Shown: positions 56,655 through 64,000 of the stretch, in pieces | Position numbering within the stretch: the first letter of the stretch is position 1 | Layout of the letters: the number at the start of each line of letters is the position of its first letter | NCBI RefSeq assembly: GCF_030282825.1 | Contig: NZ_JASTZU010000041.1 | Location: forward strand, 145,411-209,410 | Length of the DNA: 64,000 bases | Direction of reading: 5' to 3' | Source: Aquibacillus rhizosphaerae | Lineage (GTDB): Bacteria; Bacillota; Bacilli; Bacillales; Amphibacillaceae | Notes under the pieces: model-generated | Database searches by the model: none | Told to the model about the DNA's origin: nothing | The model's input: the letters and a program-made list of their open reading frames with translations, nothing else | Made by a program: the position numbers and the translations under genes

Positions 56655-56663
56655 TCTAACAGC

Positions 56664-56705
56664 ACAAGGGAAAACCATAGATAAATGGTTTTCCCTTGTC
56701 TTTTT
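56664..56705 (+). terminator. Terminator inside the right end of the IS element
   Basis: Perfect 15-bp stem ACAAGGGAAAACCAT / ATGGTTTTCCCTTGT with a 6-nt loop, then TTTTT. Confidence 0.92.
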
Positions 56706-56712
56706 ATTGTAA

Positions 56713-56737
56713 ATCAACACTATTATTTAACATAGCT
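56713..56737 (-). repeat. Right terminal inverted repeat of the IS1595-like element
   Basis: Reverse complement begins AGCTATGTTAAATAATAGTG then TTGAT; it matches the left repeat at 22 of 25 positions. It is followed by TTTCATTT (56738-56745), the second copy of the target duplication. Confidence 0.88.
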
Positions 56738-57439
56738 TTTCATTTAAAGCTTTGATCAGAGCGGTTTCATCAACTATTTCTCCACGTCCAATATTTATAA
56801 AAAAACTTGACGGCTTCATGAATGCGAACTCTTTTTCAGCAAATAAATGGTGTATATCTCTTGTAAGAGGTAAAGTTACTACATATAGTCACAATAAGGC
56901 AAAATAGTAGGTAACTGTTTTGTTGTTACAATTTTGTCAAAGAAACCTTCATTCCAAATGCTTTGGCTATTTTGGAGTTTCTTTTCCAATTGCCCCTATT
57001 CCCATGATACCAATTGTTTTTTATGAATTTCCAGTTATAAATTTTCCTGTTCCAAAGTTTTTGTTACCTGTTTTATAATGTATGTATTAATTTTTCGTGT
57101 TAAAGCCAACATTAAGGCAAAAATGGTTTCTGAAATTGGATAAGCGTGGACACCGTTAGCACTTGTTAATAAGATTTGTTTAGTTGCTAATTTGTCTAAT
57201 GCGTAATTGTCTACACCAGCGCTCCAACTTTGAATCCACTTTAAATTTGCATCTGGACTTAAACATAATTCCTCCATTTTTTTCTTCCAACCTGCAACAA
57301 CTTCAGCCTCTAGCAAATGGTCTTCCCATACCTTTACTTTTTTACCAGTTATGACATCTCAGTCTGGTATAACTTCTTTTAATTTTATTATTAGTTTTTG
57401 GTCGGTATACTCGGCCATTATTATCTTTCGTTTTTTCAT
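56738..57439 (-). pseudogene. 5' part of an interrupted and decayed D-2-hydroxyacid dehydrogenase gene
   Basis: Starts at ATG 57439 (MKKRKIIMAEYTDQKLIIKL) with GAGGTG upstream. It carries an in-frame TGA at 57359-57361 where Trp is expected, then continues WIQSWSAGVDNYALDKL and GVHAYPISETIFALMLALTR, typical of this family. After ENL a frameshift and several stops follow, though fragments such as KTIGIMGIG and [15 protein letters not shown] are readable in other frames. So the gene had more than the IS insertion wrong with it. The sequence resumes at 54856. Confidence 0.85.
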
Positions 57440-57650
57440 ATAATTCACCTCACTAACCTTATTCTAGTTAATATTATCCTGTTTATTAATGTCTTGTAAT
57501 CTTTAATTTTAAGAACGCAATCAGAATTCACCTTCTATAATCTATTGATTAAGAGGGAGCGGTTCACTAGACAAATCTATAACCTAGTTTTGACAACAAC
57601 TACTTGAGGTAGCTATACTTTTACCATAATCGAACTCTTGGAGTGAAACT

Positions 57651-58259
57651 ATGAATGAACTTTATCTTGATCAGTTGCTTAACATTAATACACGTGAAGG
57701 TTATAAATCAAGTAATGATTCGCTTCATTACCATCCATATGAGCCAACACCATATTATGCTTTAGATGTTTTGGTTCAACATTATGAAGTGAAACAAAGT
57801 GATCGGATTGTTGATTTTGGTTGTGGAAAAGGACGATTAAACTTTTATTTCAATTATTACTTTCAGTCCACAGTTGTTGGGGTTGAAATGAATGAAGAAT
57901 TTTATTTTCAAGCAATTCAAAATAAAACAAGGTACCTAGAAAATAGAAAGAACAGTATGGACTCATTATTGTTTCATTGCTGTCTAGCACAAGAATATCA
58001 AATTAATCGATTAGATAACCGTTTTTATTTCTTTAATCCTTTTTCAATTCAGATATTTATGCATGTGATTAACAATATACTTCAATCTCTAGAAAAGTAT
58101 GAACGAGAAGTAGAACTGATTTTATATTATGGTTCAAAAGAGTATATACATTATTTAGAATACCAAACTGCATTTAAATTAAAGGATGAAATAAAAATAC
58201 CTGGGTTATCTATTAAGAATCCATATGAGCGTTTTGTCATTTATCATTTTTCGCTCTAA
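57651..58259 (+). CDS. Class I SAM-dependent methyltransferase
   Basis: 202 residues. The SAM-binding motif I is DRIVDFGCGKGRLNFYF (about 53-69), followed by VVGVEMNEEFYFQA as motif II with the acidic ribose-binding residue. The rest, FYFFNPFSIQIFMHVINNIL, resembles a Bacillus group of small uncharacterised methyltransferases. Substrate unknown. Weak ribosome site (CTTGGAGTG). First gene of a same-strand run after the IS-disrupted locus. Confidence 0.8.
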   Translation: MNELYLDQLLNINTREGYKSSNDSLHYHPYEPTPYYALDVLVQHYEVKQSDRIVDFGCGKGRLNFYFNYYFQSTVVGVEMNEEFYFQAIQNKTRYLENRKNSMDSLLFHCCLAQEYQINRLDNRFYFFNPFSIQIFMHVINNILQSLEKYEREVELILYYGSKEYIHYLEYQTAFKLKDEIKIPGLSIKNPYERFVIYHFSL

Positions 58260-58345
58260 AACGTTATTATTTACAATAGGGTATCGATTAATTAGGTGGG
58301 AAAGTTTAAAGACTGCACGTGGGATATATTTAAAGGGGAAACGTT

Positions 58346-58966
58346 ATGCAATCCGTAATGAAAAGAATATATGAATTAATCATGATTGTTCTTGTTATGA
58401 TAACAATCATTACTCTCTGGACGGAAAACACATATAATTCAACTATAAATTGGGTTGTCTGGTTTGTATTTTTTGCTGATTTTATTATTCGATTTATAGC
58501 ATCTAAGGAGAAGTGGAACTTTATTAAAAAAAATCCCTTTCTTGTTATTGCGGTAATACCACTCGGTCAGTTTTTTCAAATCGCGAGGGTTGTACGAATC
58601 ATCTATTTATTCCGTATCAAAACAATCACTAAGTATTACTTCACTCCTTATGTGGAGAAGTTAACCTATCTTTCTACTTCCTTAATTGCATTTATTTTTA
58701 CCGGATTATTATTTATTGAAGCTACAGTTATTCTAAATGTAGAGAGTACAATTCCTACGTATTTTAATGCTTTATATGTTGTGTTGGGTCATTTACTATT
58801 TTTTGGCCATCAGCTTTTCGAAATAAATAATTCTATTTCTATTTGGCTGTTAACAGCAACATCAATCTTTGGAGTCGTGATTCAAGGGTTAGCTTTACAG
58901 TGGGCATTTAATAAAGTTGAGAAATATTTTTCTTATTTTAAAAATAAAAAAAAGAAGAACATTTAA
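58346..58966 (+). CDS. Voltage-sensor/ion-channel-like membrane protein lacking a K+ filter
   Basis: 206 residues with about six membrane segments. Residues 10-105 resemble the S1-S4 region of bacterial voltage-gated channels, with an arginine-bearing helix RVVRIIYLFRIKTI. The following two-helix part (about 112-200) looks like a pore module, but the loop reads GHLLFFGHQLFEIN with no TVGYGD-type selectivity filter. Probably a channel-derived protein with another role. AAAGGGGAAACG precedes the ATG. Confidence 0.7.
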   Translation: MQSVMKRIYELIMIVLVMITIITLWTENTYNSTINWVVWFVFFADFIIRFIASKEKWNFIKKNPFLVIAVIPLGQFFQIARVVRIIYLFRIKTITKYYFTPYVEKLTYLSTSLIAFIFTGLLFIEATVILNVESTIPTYFNALYVVLGHLLFFGHQLFEINNSISIWLLTATSIFGVVIQGLALQWAFNKVEKYFSYFKNKKKKNI

Positions 58967-59085
58967 TAGAATGGATTGTTGGGTAAAAGTCACAGTCATT
59001 TCGGTATGAGACATAGAACGTTTGCATAGAATAGAACATAATTAATCTTGTCAACGTACCTAAATGGTAAAGAAAGGTGAAACAA

Positions 59086-59502
59086 TTGGAACTGATTGAT
59101 GAGCTATTAGAAGAATTATCAGAGGTTGCATCTGATTATAACTTGGAGTTGATCGATCAAGTTGAACTTAACCTGAAACTACAATTAATTATTTCAAAAA
59201 TAGACAAAGTGAAAATTAATTTTAAGCTAGAACCCTTACAAAAACTTATTTATCGAAAACATACAAAACCATTCGATCAACTGCTATTTAAAGCTAAATA
59301 CAAAGCTATTCAATCATTAATAGCTTTACAACATATAGATAATAAGGAATTATTCTATACTAATTTATATTTAATGTTAGCAAACAAACTTTATTTTAAT
59401 TCAGTATTAAGAATTTTAATAAATAGCTGTAATGCCTACATTGTAAATAATCAGTTAGAAGATAATGTTAAGATGTCACAAGTTTTTATTTATGAAAAAT
59501 AA
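59086..59502 (+). CDS. Hypothetical helical protein
   Basis: 138 residues, predicted mostly alpha-helical, acidic at the N-terminus (ELIDELLEELSEVASDYNLE) and basic in the middle. No signal peptide, membrane helix or known motif. TTG 59086 is chosen because AAAGGTG lies 6 bp before it; GTG 59077 falls on that site. It lies between two membrane-protein genes on the same strand. I do not recognise it. Confidence 0.6.
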   Translation: MELIDELLEELSEVASDYNLELIDQVELNLKLQLIISKIDKVKINFKLEPLQKLIYRKHTKPFDQLLFKAKYKAIQSLIALQHIDNKELFYTNLYLMLANKLYFNSVLRILINSCNAYIVNNQLEDNVKMSQVFIYEK

Positions 59503-59730
59503 TCGTTGTAATCTGTCTATATAGAGAAGAACTAGTCAATCTGCAACGAATTTATTTCAGGATGGTTCAAGTCAACTACTTTATGCATAGGATATCTATT
59601 AAGGAATAGCCTTGGACCTTAAAAAGTATATTTCTATTTAATTTTTTAATTATTCCTTTCATGATACAATTCTTATGGGTGTCTTAAATACACTCAATAT
59701 AGGAGTTTCTATACAAAAAGGAGGGATATG

Positions 59731-60312
59731 ATGGAGTATTTTGATGAGTCCCTTGAAATGTTAATTGATAGTGCAGGTTGGCTGGCTCCTATTTTATTCA
59801 TTCTTTTGCATTTATTAAGACCTTTTTTCTTTCTACCTGTCATTGTAGTTTGTATTGCTGGAGGAGTGCTGTTTGGTTTCGTGGAGGGAGCAATTCTTTC
59901 TTTTATTGGTCTTTCATTGATGAGCTTAGTTTCATATCAACTAGTGAATAAATTCCCTAAGTTTCGTAACTCCATATTTAAATTAAAGAAAAAGGTTTTT
60001 CAGGACAGAACAATTTCTGTTGGACAAATCATGATTTTACGAATTATGCCGTTTATTCATTTTCACTTGCTTTCACTTTATTTAATGGAGATGGCTAAAT
60101 CATTTAAAGAATACATGTACTATTCAGTATTAGGTCTTATTTTGCCAGCAGTTTTATATACATCATTTGGTCAAGCTATTACAGAATTACCATTGTATGC
60201 GACAGTAATCATGTTTATTTTATTACTTATCATTAATAGTTATCTTGGGAAACTGAATGAAACACGAGGAAGATCAAGTGATACTATTATTGCTAAAGAA
60301 AAAAGAGTTTGA
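59731..60312 (+). CDS. TVP38/TMEM64 (DedA-like) family membrane protein
   Basis: 193 residues with about five hydrophobic segments. The SNARE-associated/VTT pattern is visible: LRPFFFLPVIVVCIAGGVLFG with FVEGAILSFIGLSLMSLVSY, then ILRIMPFIHFHLLSLYLMEM. DedA/VTT proteins are lipid scramblases or flippases in other bacteria; that role here is inferred. AAGGAGG (59718-59724) fits ATG 59731 or the adjacent ATG 59728. Confidence 0.82.
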   Translation: MEYFDESLEMLIDSAGWLAPILFILLHLLRPFFFLPVIVVCIAGGVLFGFVEGAILSFIGLSLMSLVSYQLVNKFPKFRNSIFKLKKKVFQDRTISVGQIMILRIMPFIHFHLLSLYLMEMAKSFKEYMYYSVLGLILPAVLYTSFGQAITELPLYATVIMFILLLIINSYLGKLNETRGRSSDTIIAKEKRV

Positions 60313-60354
60313 AAGAAAAAGAAATAAACATTTGTTAGATGTTCAAAATTGAGG

Positions 60355-60394
60355 CGTCTGATATGACTTATTTGAGTCATTCCCAGACGTTTTT
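60355..60394 (+). terminator. Terminator after the TVP38-like gene
   Basis: Outer stem CGTCTG/CAGACG and inner stem ATGACT/AGTCAT, followed by TTTTT. Confidence 0.75.
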
Positions 60395-60531
60395 AATTAT
60401 GATTAAATGAGAATCTAATCTGCAATCAAAAGTAGGATGAAAAAATATGATTTTATAATTAACATTTCATACCTTTTTCGCCAAATTATGATAAGCTATT
60501 TAGAAATAAGGATGTTAAAGGAAGGTAGTTT

Positions 60532-61704
60532 ATGTCGGAGCAAAATATTACTAGAATAAATATAGGCGATAAGGAATTTATCCTTATTGGAACTGCTCAC
60601 GTATCAAAACAAAGTGCTCAACAGGTTAAGGAAGTAATTGAAGCAGAACGACCGGATTCTGTTTGTATTGAACTAGATGAGCAAAGGTTCCAATCAATGA
60701 AGGATGGAAATAAGTGGAAAGAAATGGATGTTTTTAAAGTTATTAAAGAGAAAAAAGCAATCCTTCTTTTAATGAATCTTGTTATCTCTTCATTTCAACG
60801 AAGAATGGCCAAACAATTGGATATTAAACCTGGACAAGAAATGATACAGGGTATGGAATCTGCAGAAGAAATAGGTGCTACATTAGTATTAGCGGACAGA
60901 GACATTCAAATTACATTTTCAAGAATATGGCATCAAATTGGTTTTTGGGGAAAATCTAAACTACTTATGAGTATTGTATTTAGTGTTTTTAGCAATGAAA
61001 GTATAACGGAAGAAGAGTTAGAAAAGATGAAAACACAGGACATGTTAAGTTCCATGCTTGATGAACTGACTAAATCATTTCCGAAGCTTAAACGTCCTTT
61101 AATCGATGAACGTGACCAATATTTAGCACAAAAAATTAAAGAAGCACCAGGTAATAAAGTAGTTGCCGTTCTCGGAGCTGCACATGTTCCTGGAATAAAA
61201 GAAGAGATAAAGACAGAACAAAATTTAGAGAGTTTGAGACAGCTTCCTCCTAAATCAATCATGCCGAAATTAATTGGCTGGGCCATCCCAGTAATGATTA
61301 TATCAATAATTGTATATACTTTTATGACTAATCCAACAACAGGATTGCAACAAACAATCAGTTGGTTACTATGGAATGGATCCTTTTCAGCACTTGGAAC
61401 TGCGATTGCTTTAGGGCATCCATTTGCTATCATGACAGCTTTTGTTGCCGCTCCAATAACATCGTTAAATCCATTTCTTGCTGCAGGATGGTTTGCAGGT
61501 TTGGTTCAAGCGCTAGTCAAACGACCTAGCGTAGGTGATTTTGAGAATATAGCAGAAGATGTCACAAGTGTTAAGGGTTTCTGGAATAATAAAGTGACTC
61601 GTATTCTACTTATCGTCGTTCTAGCTAACCTTGGGAGTGCACTAGGAACATTTATTGGTGGTTTTGATGTTATCCGTTTGTTTATAGAAAATATTGTGAA
61701 CTAA
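60532..61704 (+). CDS. TraB/PrgY-family membrane protein
   Basis: 390 residues. The TraB domain occupies about 1-220, with GTAHVSKQSAQQVKEVIE at residues 20-37, CIELDEQRF, and a second AAHVPGI near 220 (VAVLGAAHVPG). The C-terminal part (about 245-390) has four or five membrane helices. In enterococci TraB/PrgY inhibits sex-pheromone activity; the wider family (Tiki-like fold) includes metalloproteases. The function in Bacillaceae is unknown. Ribosome site AAAGGAAGG. Confidence 0.85.
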   Translation: MSEQNITRINIGDKEFILIGTAHVSKQSAQQVKEVIEAERPDSVCIELDEQRFQSMKDGNKWKEMDVFKVIKEKKAILLLMNLVISSFQRRMAKQLDIKPGQEMIQGMESAEEIGATLVLADRDIQITFSRIWHQIGFWGKSKLLMSIVFSVFSNESITEEELEKMKTQDMLSSMLDELTKSFPKLKRPLIDERDQYLAQKIKEAPGNKVVAVLGAAHVPGIKEEIKTEQNLESLRQLPPKSIMPKLIGWAIPVMIISIIVYTFMTNPTTGLQQTISWLLWNGSFSALGTAIALGHPFAIMTAFVAAPITSLNPFLAAGWFAGLVQALVKRPSVGDFENIAEDVTSVKGFWNNKVTRILLIVVLANLGSALGTFIGGFDVIRLFIENIVN

Positions 61705-61716
61705 AGGTGAACATAA

Positions 61717-62115
61717 TTGATTAAAAAATTCGATATTGCGGATTCGAAAATGGCAGAAGAAACACTTAACATTCAATTATCTGCCTACATGATTGAGGCT
61801 AAGTTGTTAAACAGTTATCAAATACCGCCATTAAAAGATACTGTAGAAACATTACAACAATGTGGAGAAAGCTTTTACGGCTATTTTAGCAATGAGGAGT
61901 TATTTGGCTTAATGGCTATCAAAAATGTAAGAGGTGTAATAGATATTCACCGTTTAGCTGTTCACCCGAAGTATTTCAGAAAAGGGATTGCAAAGATGCT
62001 TCTGTCTCACCTTGAAAATGAGATTAGGGAGGCAACTAGCATTATCGTATCAACAGGCTCAAAGAATGTTCCTGCAATCAGATTTTATGAGAGAATGGGC
62101 TTTTATAAAACTTGA
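61717..62115 (+). CDS. GNAT-family N-acetyltransferase
   Basis: 132 residues. The acetyl-CoA-binding motif A is in VHPKYFRKGIAKMLLSHLE (about 86-104), preceded by the beta-strand IDIHRLAV, and followed by STGSKNVPAIRFYERMGFYKT, all standard for GNAT. Substrate unknown. TTG start behind AAAGGTGAAC, 12 bp after the TraB-family gene, so likely co-transcribed. Confidence 0.85.
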   Translation: MIKKFDIADSKMAEETLNIQLSAYMIEAKLLNSYQIPPLKDTVETLQQCGESFYGYFSNEELFGLMAIKNVRGVIDIHRLAVHPKYFRKGIAKMLLSHLENEIREATSIIVSTGSKNVPAIRFYERMGFYKT

Positions 62116-62233
62116 GAAATTAAAGTGGAAGAGAATATCTATCTAACGTCATTTATAAAATTGGTTGAAGTATGACTTGTCCTATTCATAGTAGTATAAT
62201 CGAAGTAATTATATAATAAAAGAGGTGCCATAG

Positions 62234-63151
62234 TTGAACAAATTAAAATTAGGTACAAGTAATTTAGAAGTTAGCGAAATTTCATTAGGTTGTATGCGAA
62301 TGGCTCAACTCTCAAAAAAGGATGCAAGATATGTAATTGAAAATGCTATCGAAACTGGAATTAATTTCTTTGACCATGCTGATATATACGGAAGTGGGAA
62401 ATCAGAGGAAATATTTTCAGATGCAATTGACATGAATCCAACTGTGCGTGAATCTATGTTTATCCAAACAAAGTGTGGGATCCGCGATGGTTCTTTTGAT
62501 TTTTCAAAAGAACATATACTTTCATCGGTTGAAGGTAGTTTAAAACGTTTGAAGACGGAATATATTGACGTGTTATTACTTCATCGTCCGGATGCTTTAG
62601 TTGAACCAGAAGATGTTGCAGAAGCCTTCAAGAAGCTAAAGGATAGTGGAAAGGTTCGCCATTTCGGAGTCAGCAACCATAATCCAATGCAAATTGAACT
62701 TTTAAAAAGATATGTAAAAGAAGACCTGATCACCAATCAATTACAACTGAGTCTAATGTTTACCCCAATGATTGATGCTGGTCTTAACGTTAATATGCAA
62801 CAGGAACCAGCAATTGTCCGTGATAGTAATGTTCTTGATTATAGTCGTTTAAATGATATGACAGTTCAAGCATGGTCTCCTTTCCAATATGGAATGTTTA
62901 AAGGTGTGTTTGTTGGAAATGACGAATTTCCTGAAGTGAATCAAAAGTTACAGGAGCTTGCAGAGAAAAAAGGTGTAACCGACTCTGCAATGGCAATTGC
63001 ATGGATTTTGCGCCATCCTGCAAAAATTCAACCAGTGGTAGGTACGATGAATCCACAAAGGTTAGCAGACATAGCAAAAGCTTCAGAAATTGAATTGACT
63101 AGAAAAGAATGGTACGAACTTTATCTTGCTGCTGGAAATAAGTTACCATAA
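62234..63151 (+). CDS. Aldo/keto reductase (YdhF-like)
   Basis: 305-residue TIM-barrel NADPH-dependent oxidoreductase. The catalytic tetrad is visible: Asp and Tyr in FDHADIYGSG, Lys in IQTKCGI, His in LLLHRPD. VRHFGVSNHNPMQIELL and QVVGTMNPQRL-type C-terminal cofactor loop are also present. Closest in style to E. coli YdhF. TTG start behind AGAGGTGCC. Physiological substrate unknown. Confidence 0.88.
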   Translation: MNKLKLGTSNLEVSEISLGCMRMAQLSKKDARYVIENAIETGINFFDHADIYGSGKSEEIFSDAIDMNPTVRESMFIQTKCGIRDGSFDFSKEHILSSVEGSLKRLKTEYIDVLLLHRPDALVEPEDVAEAFKKLKDSGKVRHFGVSNHNPMQIELLKRYVKEDLITNQLQLSLMFTPMIDAGLNVNMQQEPAIVRDSNVLDYSRLNDMTVQAWSPFQYGMFKGVFVGNDEFPEVNQKLQELAEKKGVTDSAMAIAWILRHPAKIQPVVGTMNPQRLADIAKASEIELTRKEWYELYLAAGNKLP

Positions 63152-63170
63152 ATGGATAATTATAATGTGT

Positions 63171-63204
63171 AAAAAAGAGTAATGATTAAATTGCTCTTTT
63201 TTTT
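63171..63204 (+). terminator. Terminator after the aldo/keto reductase gene
   Basis: AAAAAAGAGTAAT pairs with ATTGCTCTTTTTT, with one G-T pair, ending in a run of eight T. Confidence 0.82.
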
Positions 63205-63360
63205 GCCTTTTGAACAAGACAGCATAATTATTGCTGGGGAATCGAATTGAGGAAAGTTGAAGTCGTATCTTTTAATAAGGCTCTGTTAAACTTTAATGTT
63301 GATAATTAAATGAAATTGGAGGGAAAGCTGATACATTCAGGTTTCCTCTCGATTGTTTAG

Positions 63361-63891
63361 CTATTTATCTTTATATTCTTTAGGATTATCCCTACTCATA
63401 ATTAGTTTCATAACTCTATATCCATCGCTTGGCATTCCTTTATAAGCCCTTAAAAATGATGGATATTTTATAGGGAGAATTGTAATAATGAATTGTACCA
63501 AAGATGCATTCATAATAGACTTTAATAAAAAAATTATAATGTATTGACTGTCTGAAAATGTAATTGAAATATAACAAATTAAACCTAGTATAAATGAAAA
63601 AAATGGACCTGCAATCATAATCATAGCATTGGACACAATGTTATTCTTACCTTTAGGTATGTTATATTCGACAAAACCAACCCACCCACTTAAAGGCTGA
63701 ATTTTAAATGTTAGTTTACCTACTTTAAAACCAGTACCCTTGAAAGAGCTTCCCAATCTAACTCCTACTGGCTCTTTGAACAATATTAATGCTGTAAGTG
63801 CGTGACCAAGTTCGTGAACTAAAGTAGTAAGCGGAAGTATCAAGGAGACGAACAATAAAAAAGTGATTGTGAATTGTATATAGCTATCCAT
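63361..63891 (-). CDS. M50-like site-2 zinc metalloprotease
   Basis: 176 residues with four hydrophobic segments. The zinc motif HELGH is at residues 26-30 (TTLVHELGHALTALILF), and a distal Asp ligand candidate lies in PSDGYRVMKL near residue 160, similar to the NPDG/PxDG motif of S2P. Conserved LSGWVGFVEY lies between them. ATG 63891 (MDSYIQFT) has a GGGGGAAC site upstream on the minus strand; the longer TTG frame begins on that site. Substrate unknown. Confidence 0.8.
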   Translation of the reverse strand: MDSYIQFTITFLLFVSLILPLTTLVHELGHALTALILFKEPVGVRLGSSFKGTGFKVGKLTFKIQPLSGWVGFVEYNIPKGKNNIVSNAMIMIAGPFFSFILGLICYISITFSDSQYIIIFLLKSIMNASLVQFIITILPIKYPSFLRAYKGMPSDGYRVMKLIMSRDNPKEYKDK

Positions 63892-64000
63892 AAGTTCCCC
63901 CAATCAATCCAATTATCTTATGGATACATTCTACATTGACCAAAAGACTCCTGCACCTTATTAAATAATGAGGAGCTAAATATTGAATTTTGCCAAACGT

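Larger units (their letters stand above)
54857..56737 (+). mobile_element. IS1595-like element with a CPBP protease passenger gene
   Basis: 1881-bp element bounded by 25-bp terminal inverted repeats and flanked by an 8-bp direct repeat TTTCATTT (54849-54856 and 56738-56745), the target duplication length typical of IS1595. It contains a full-length transposase gene, then a CPBP-family protease gene 2 bp downstream on the same strand, and a strong terminator just inside the right end. It interrupts a D-2-hydroxyacid dehydrogenase pseudogene. Confidence 0.9.

Noticed and set aside
57035..57316. Stand-alone 93-residue protein on the minus strand
   Set aside because: It is the middle of the N-terminal part of the disrupted D-2-hydroxyacid dehydrogenase, bounded by an in-frame TGA and a frameshift.
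1..64000. CRISPR arrays, tRNA or rRNA genes
   Set aside because: No regularly spaced repeats with unique spacers, and no tRNA or rRNA signatures were noticed on either strand; short tRNA genes could only be excluded firmly with a tRNA scan.

Overview
The window looks like the chromosome of a low-GC, endospore-forming Bacillaceae, most likely a salt- or alkali-adapted relative of Oceanobacillus, Virgibacillus or Gracilibacillus. The evidence is an AT-rich sequence with strong AGGAGG-type ribosome sites, the complete spoIIIAA-AH operon, spoIVB and spo0A, and a B. subtilis-like order (gcvPB, yqhL, mntR, yqhO, yqhP, yqhR, aroQ, papA, efp, spoIIIA, accBC, yqhY, nusB, folD, xseAB, ispA, dxs, yqxC, argR, recN, spoIVB, spo0A, bkd operon). 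An OLE RNA with its OapA partner gene sits between ispA and dxs, an arrangement known from extremophilic Firmicutes. The genus is an inference.

Layout. 1-1.2 kb: end of gcvPB and convergent yqhL. 1.5-7.9 kb: an accessory block between yqhL and mntR, where B. subtilis has lipM. It holds a class II ribonucleotide reductase gene (nrdJ) split by a 270-nt ORF-less group I intron inside its NPCGE active-site motif and preceded by tandem NrdR-like boxes, a decayed Tn7-type tnsA, a membrane protein/XRE regulator pair behind three 21-bp-phased repeats, a degraded membrane gene, a GC-rich DUF2306 gene of foreign composition and a quinone-oxidoreductase-like gene. 8-14.4 kb: mntR, a HAD phosphatase, yqhO, yqhP, yqhR, aroQ, papA, efp. 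14.4-20.4 kb: the spoIIIA operon, flanked by two inverted copies of a 112-bp MITE-like repeat and an ISL3-type relic. 20.6-31.8 kb: accBC (with a FapR-like operator), yqhY, nusB, folD, xseAB, ispA, OLE RNA, oapA, dxs, yqxC, argR. 31.8-39.4 kb: recN, spoIVB, spo0A, a DUF421 protein, a LysM-CAP protein and aspartokinase. 39.4-49.9 kb: yqzF, bkdR and ptb-bcd-buk-lpdV-bkdAA-bkdAB-bkdB. 50-54.5 kb: ABC-F ATPase, yeeI, a small membrane protein, yajQ, fabI. 54.6-57.4 kb: a dead D-2-hydroxyacid dehydrogenase gene interrupted by an 1881-bp IS1595-like element carrying a CPBP intramembrane protease as passenger. 57.6-64 kb: a methyltransferase, membrane proteins, a TraB-family protein, GNAT, aldo/keto reductase and an M50-like protease.

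How the genes work together. The spoIIIA proteins build the mother-cell side of the channel to the forespore, SpoIVB is the forespore signalling protease, and Spo0A is the master switch, here behind a sigma-H-like promoter and 0A boxes. AccB/AccC and FabI serve fatty-acid synthesis, while the bkd operon makes branched-chain acyl-CoA primers from Leu/Ile/Val. IspA and Dxs serve isoprenoids. Mobile DNA (intron, IS1595-like element, Tn7 and ISL3 relics, MITEs) accounts for most departures from the B. subtilis order.

The strongest items for follow-up are the group I intron in nrdJ, the IS1595/CPBP composite with an 8-bp target duplication, the OLE RNA locus, and the regulatory sites seen upstream of nrdJ, accB and the XRE pair. 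All assignments were made by reading the sequence; no database search or folding program was run.
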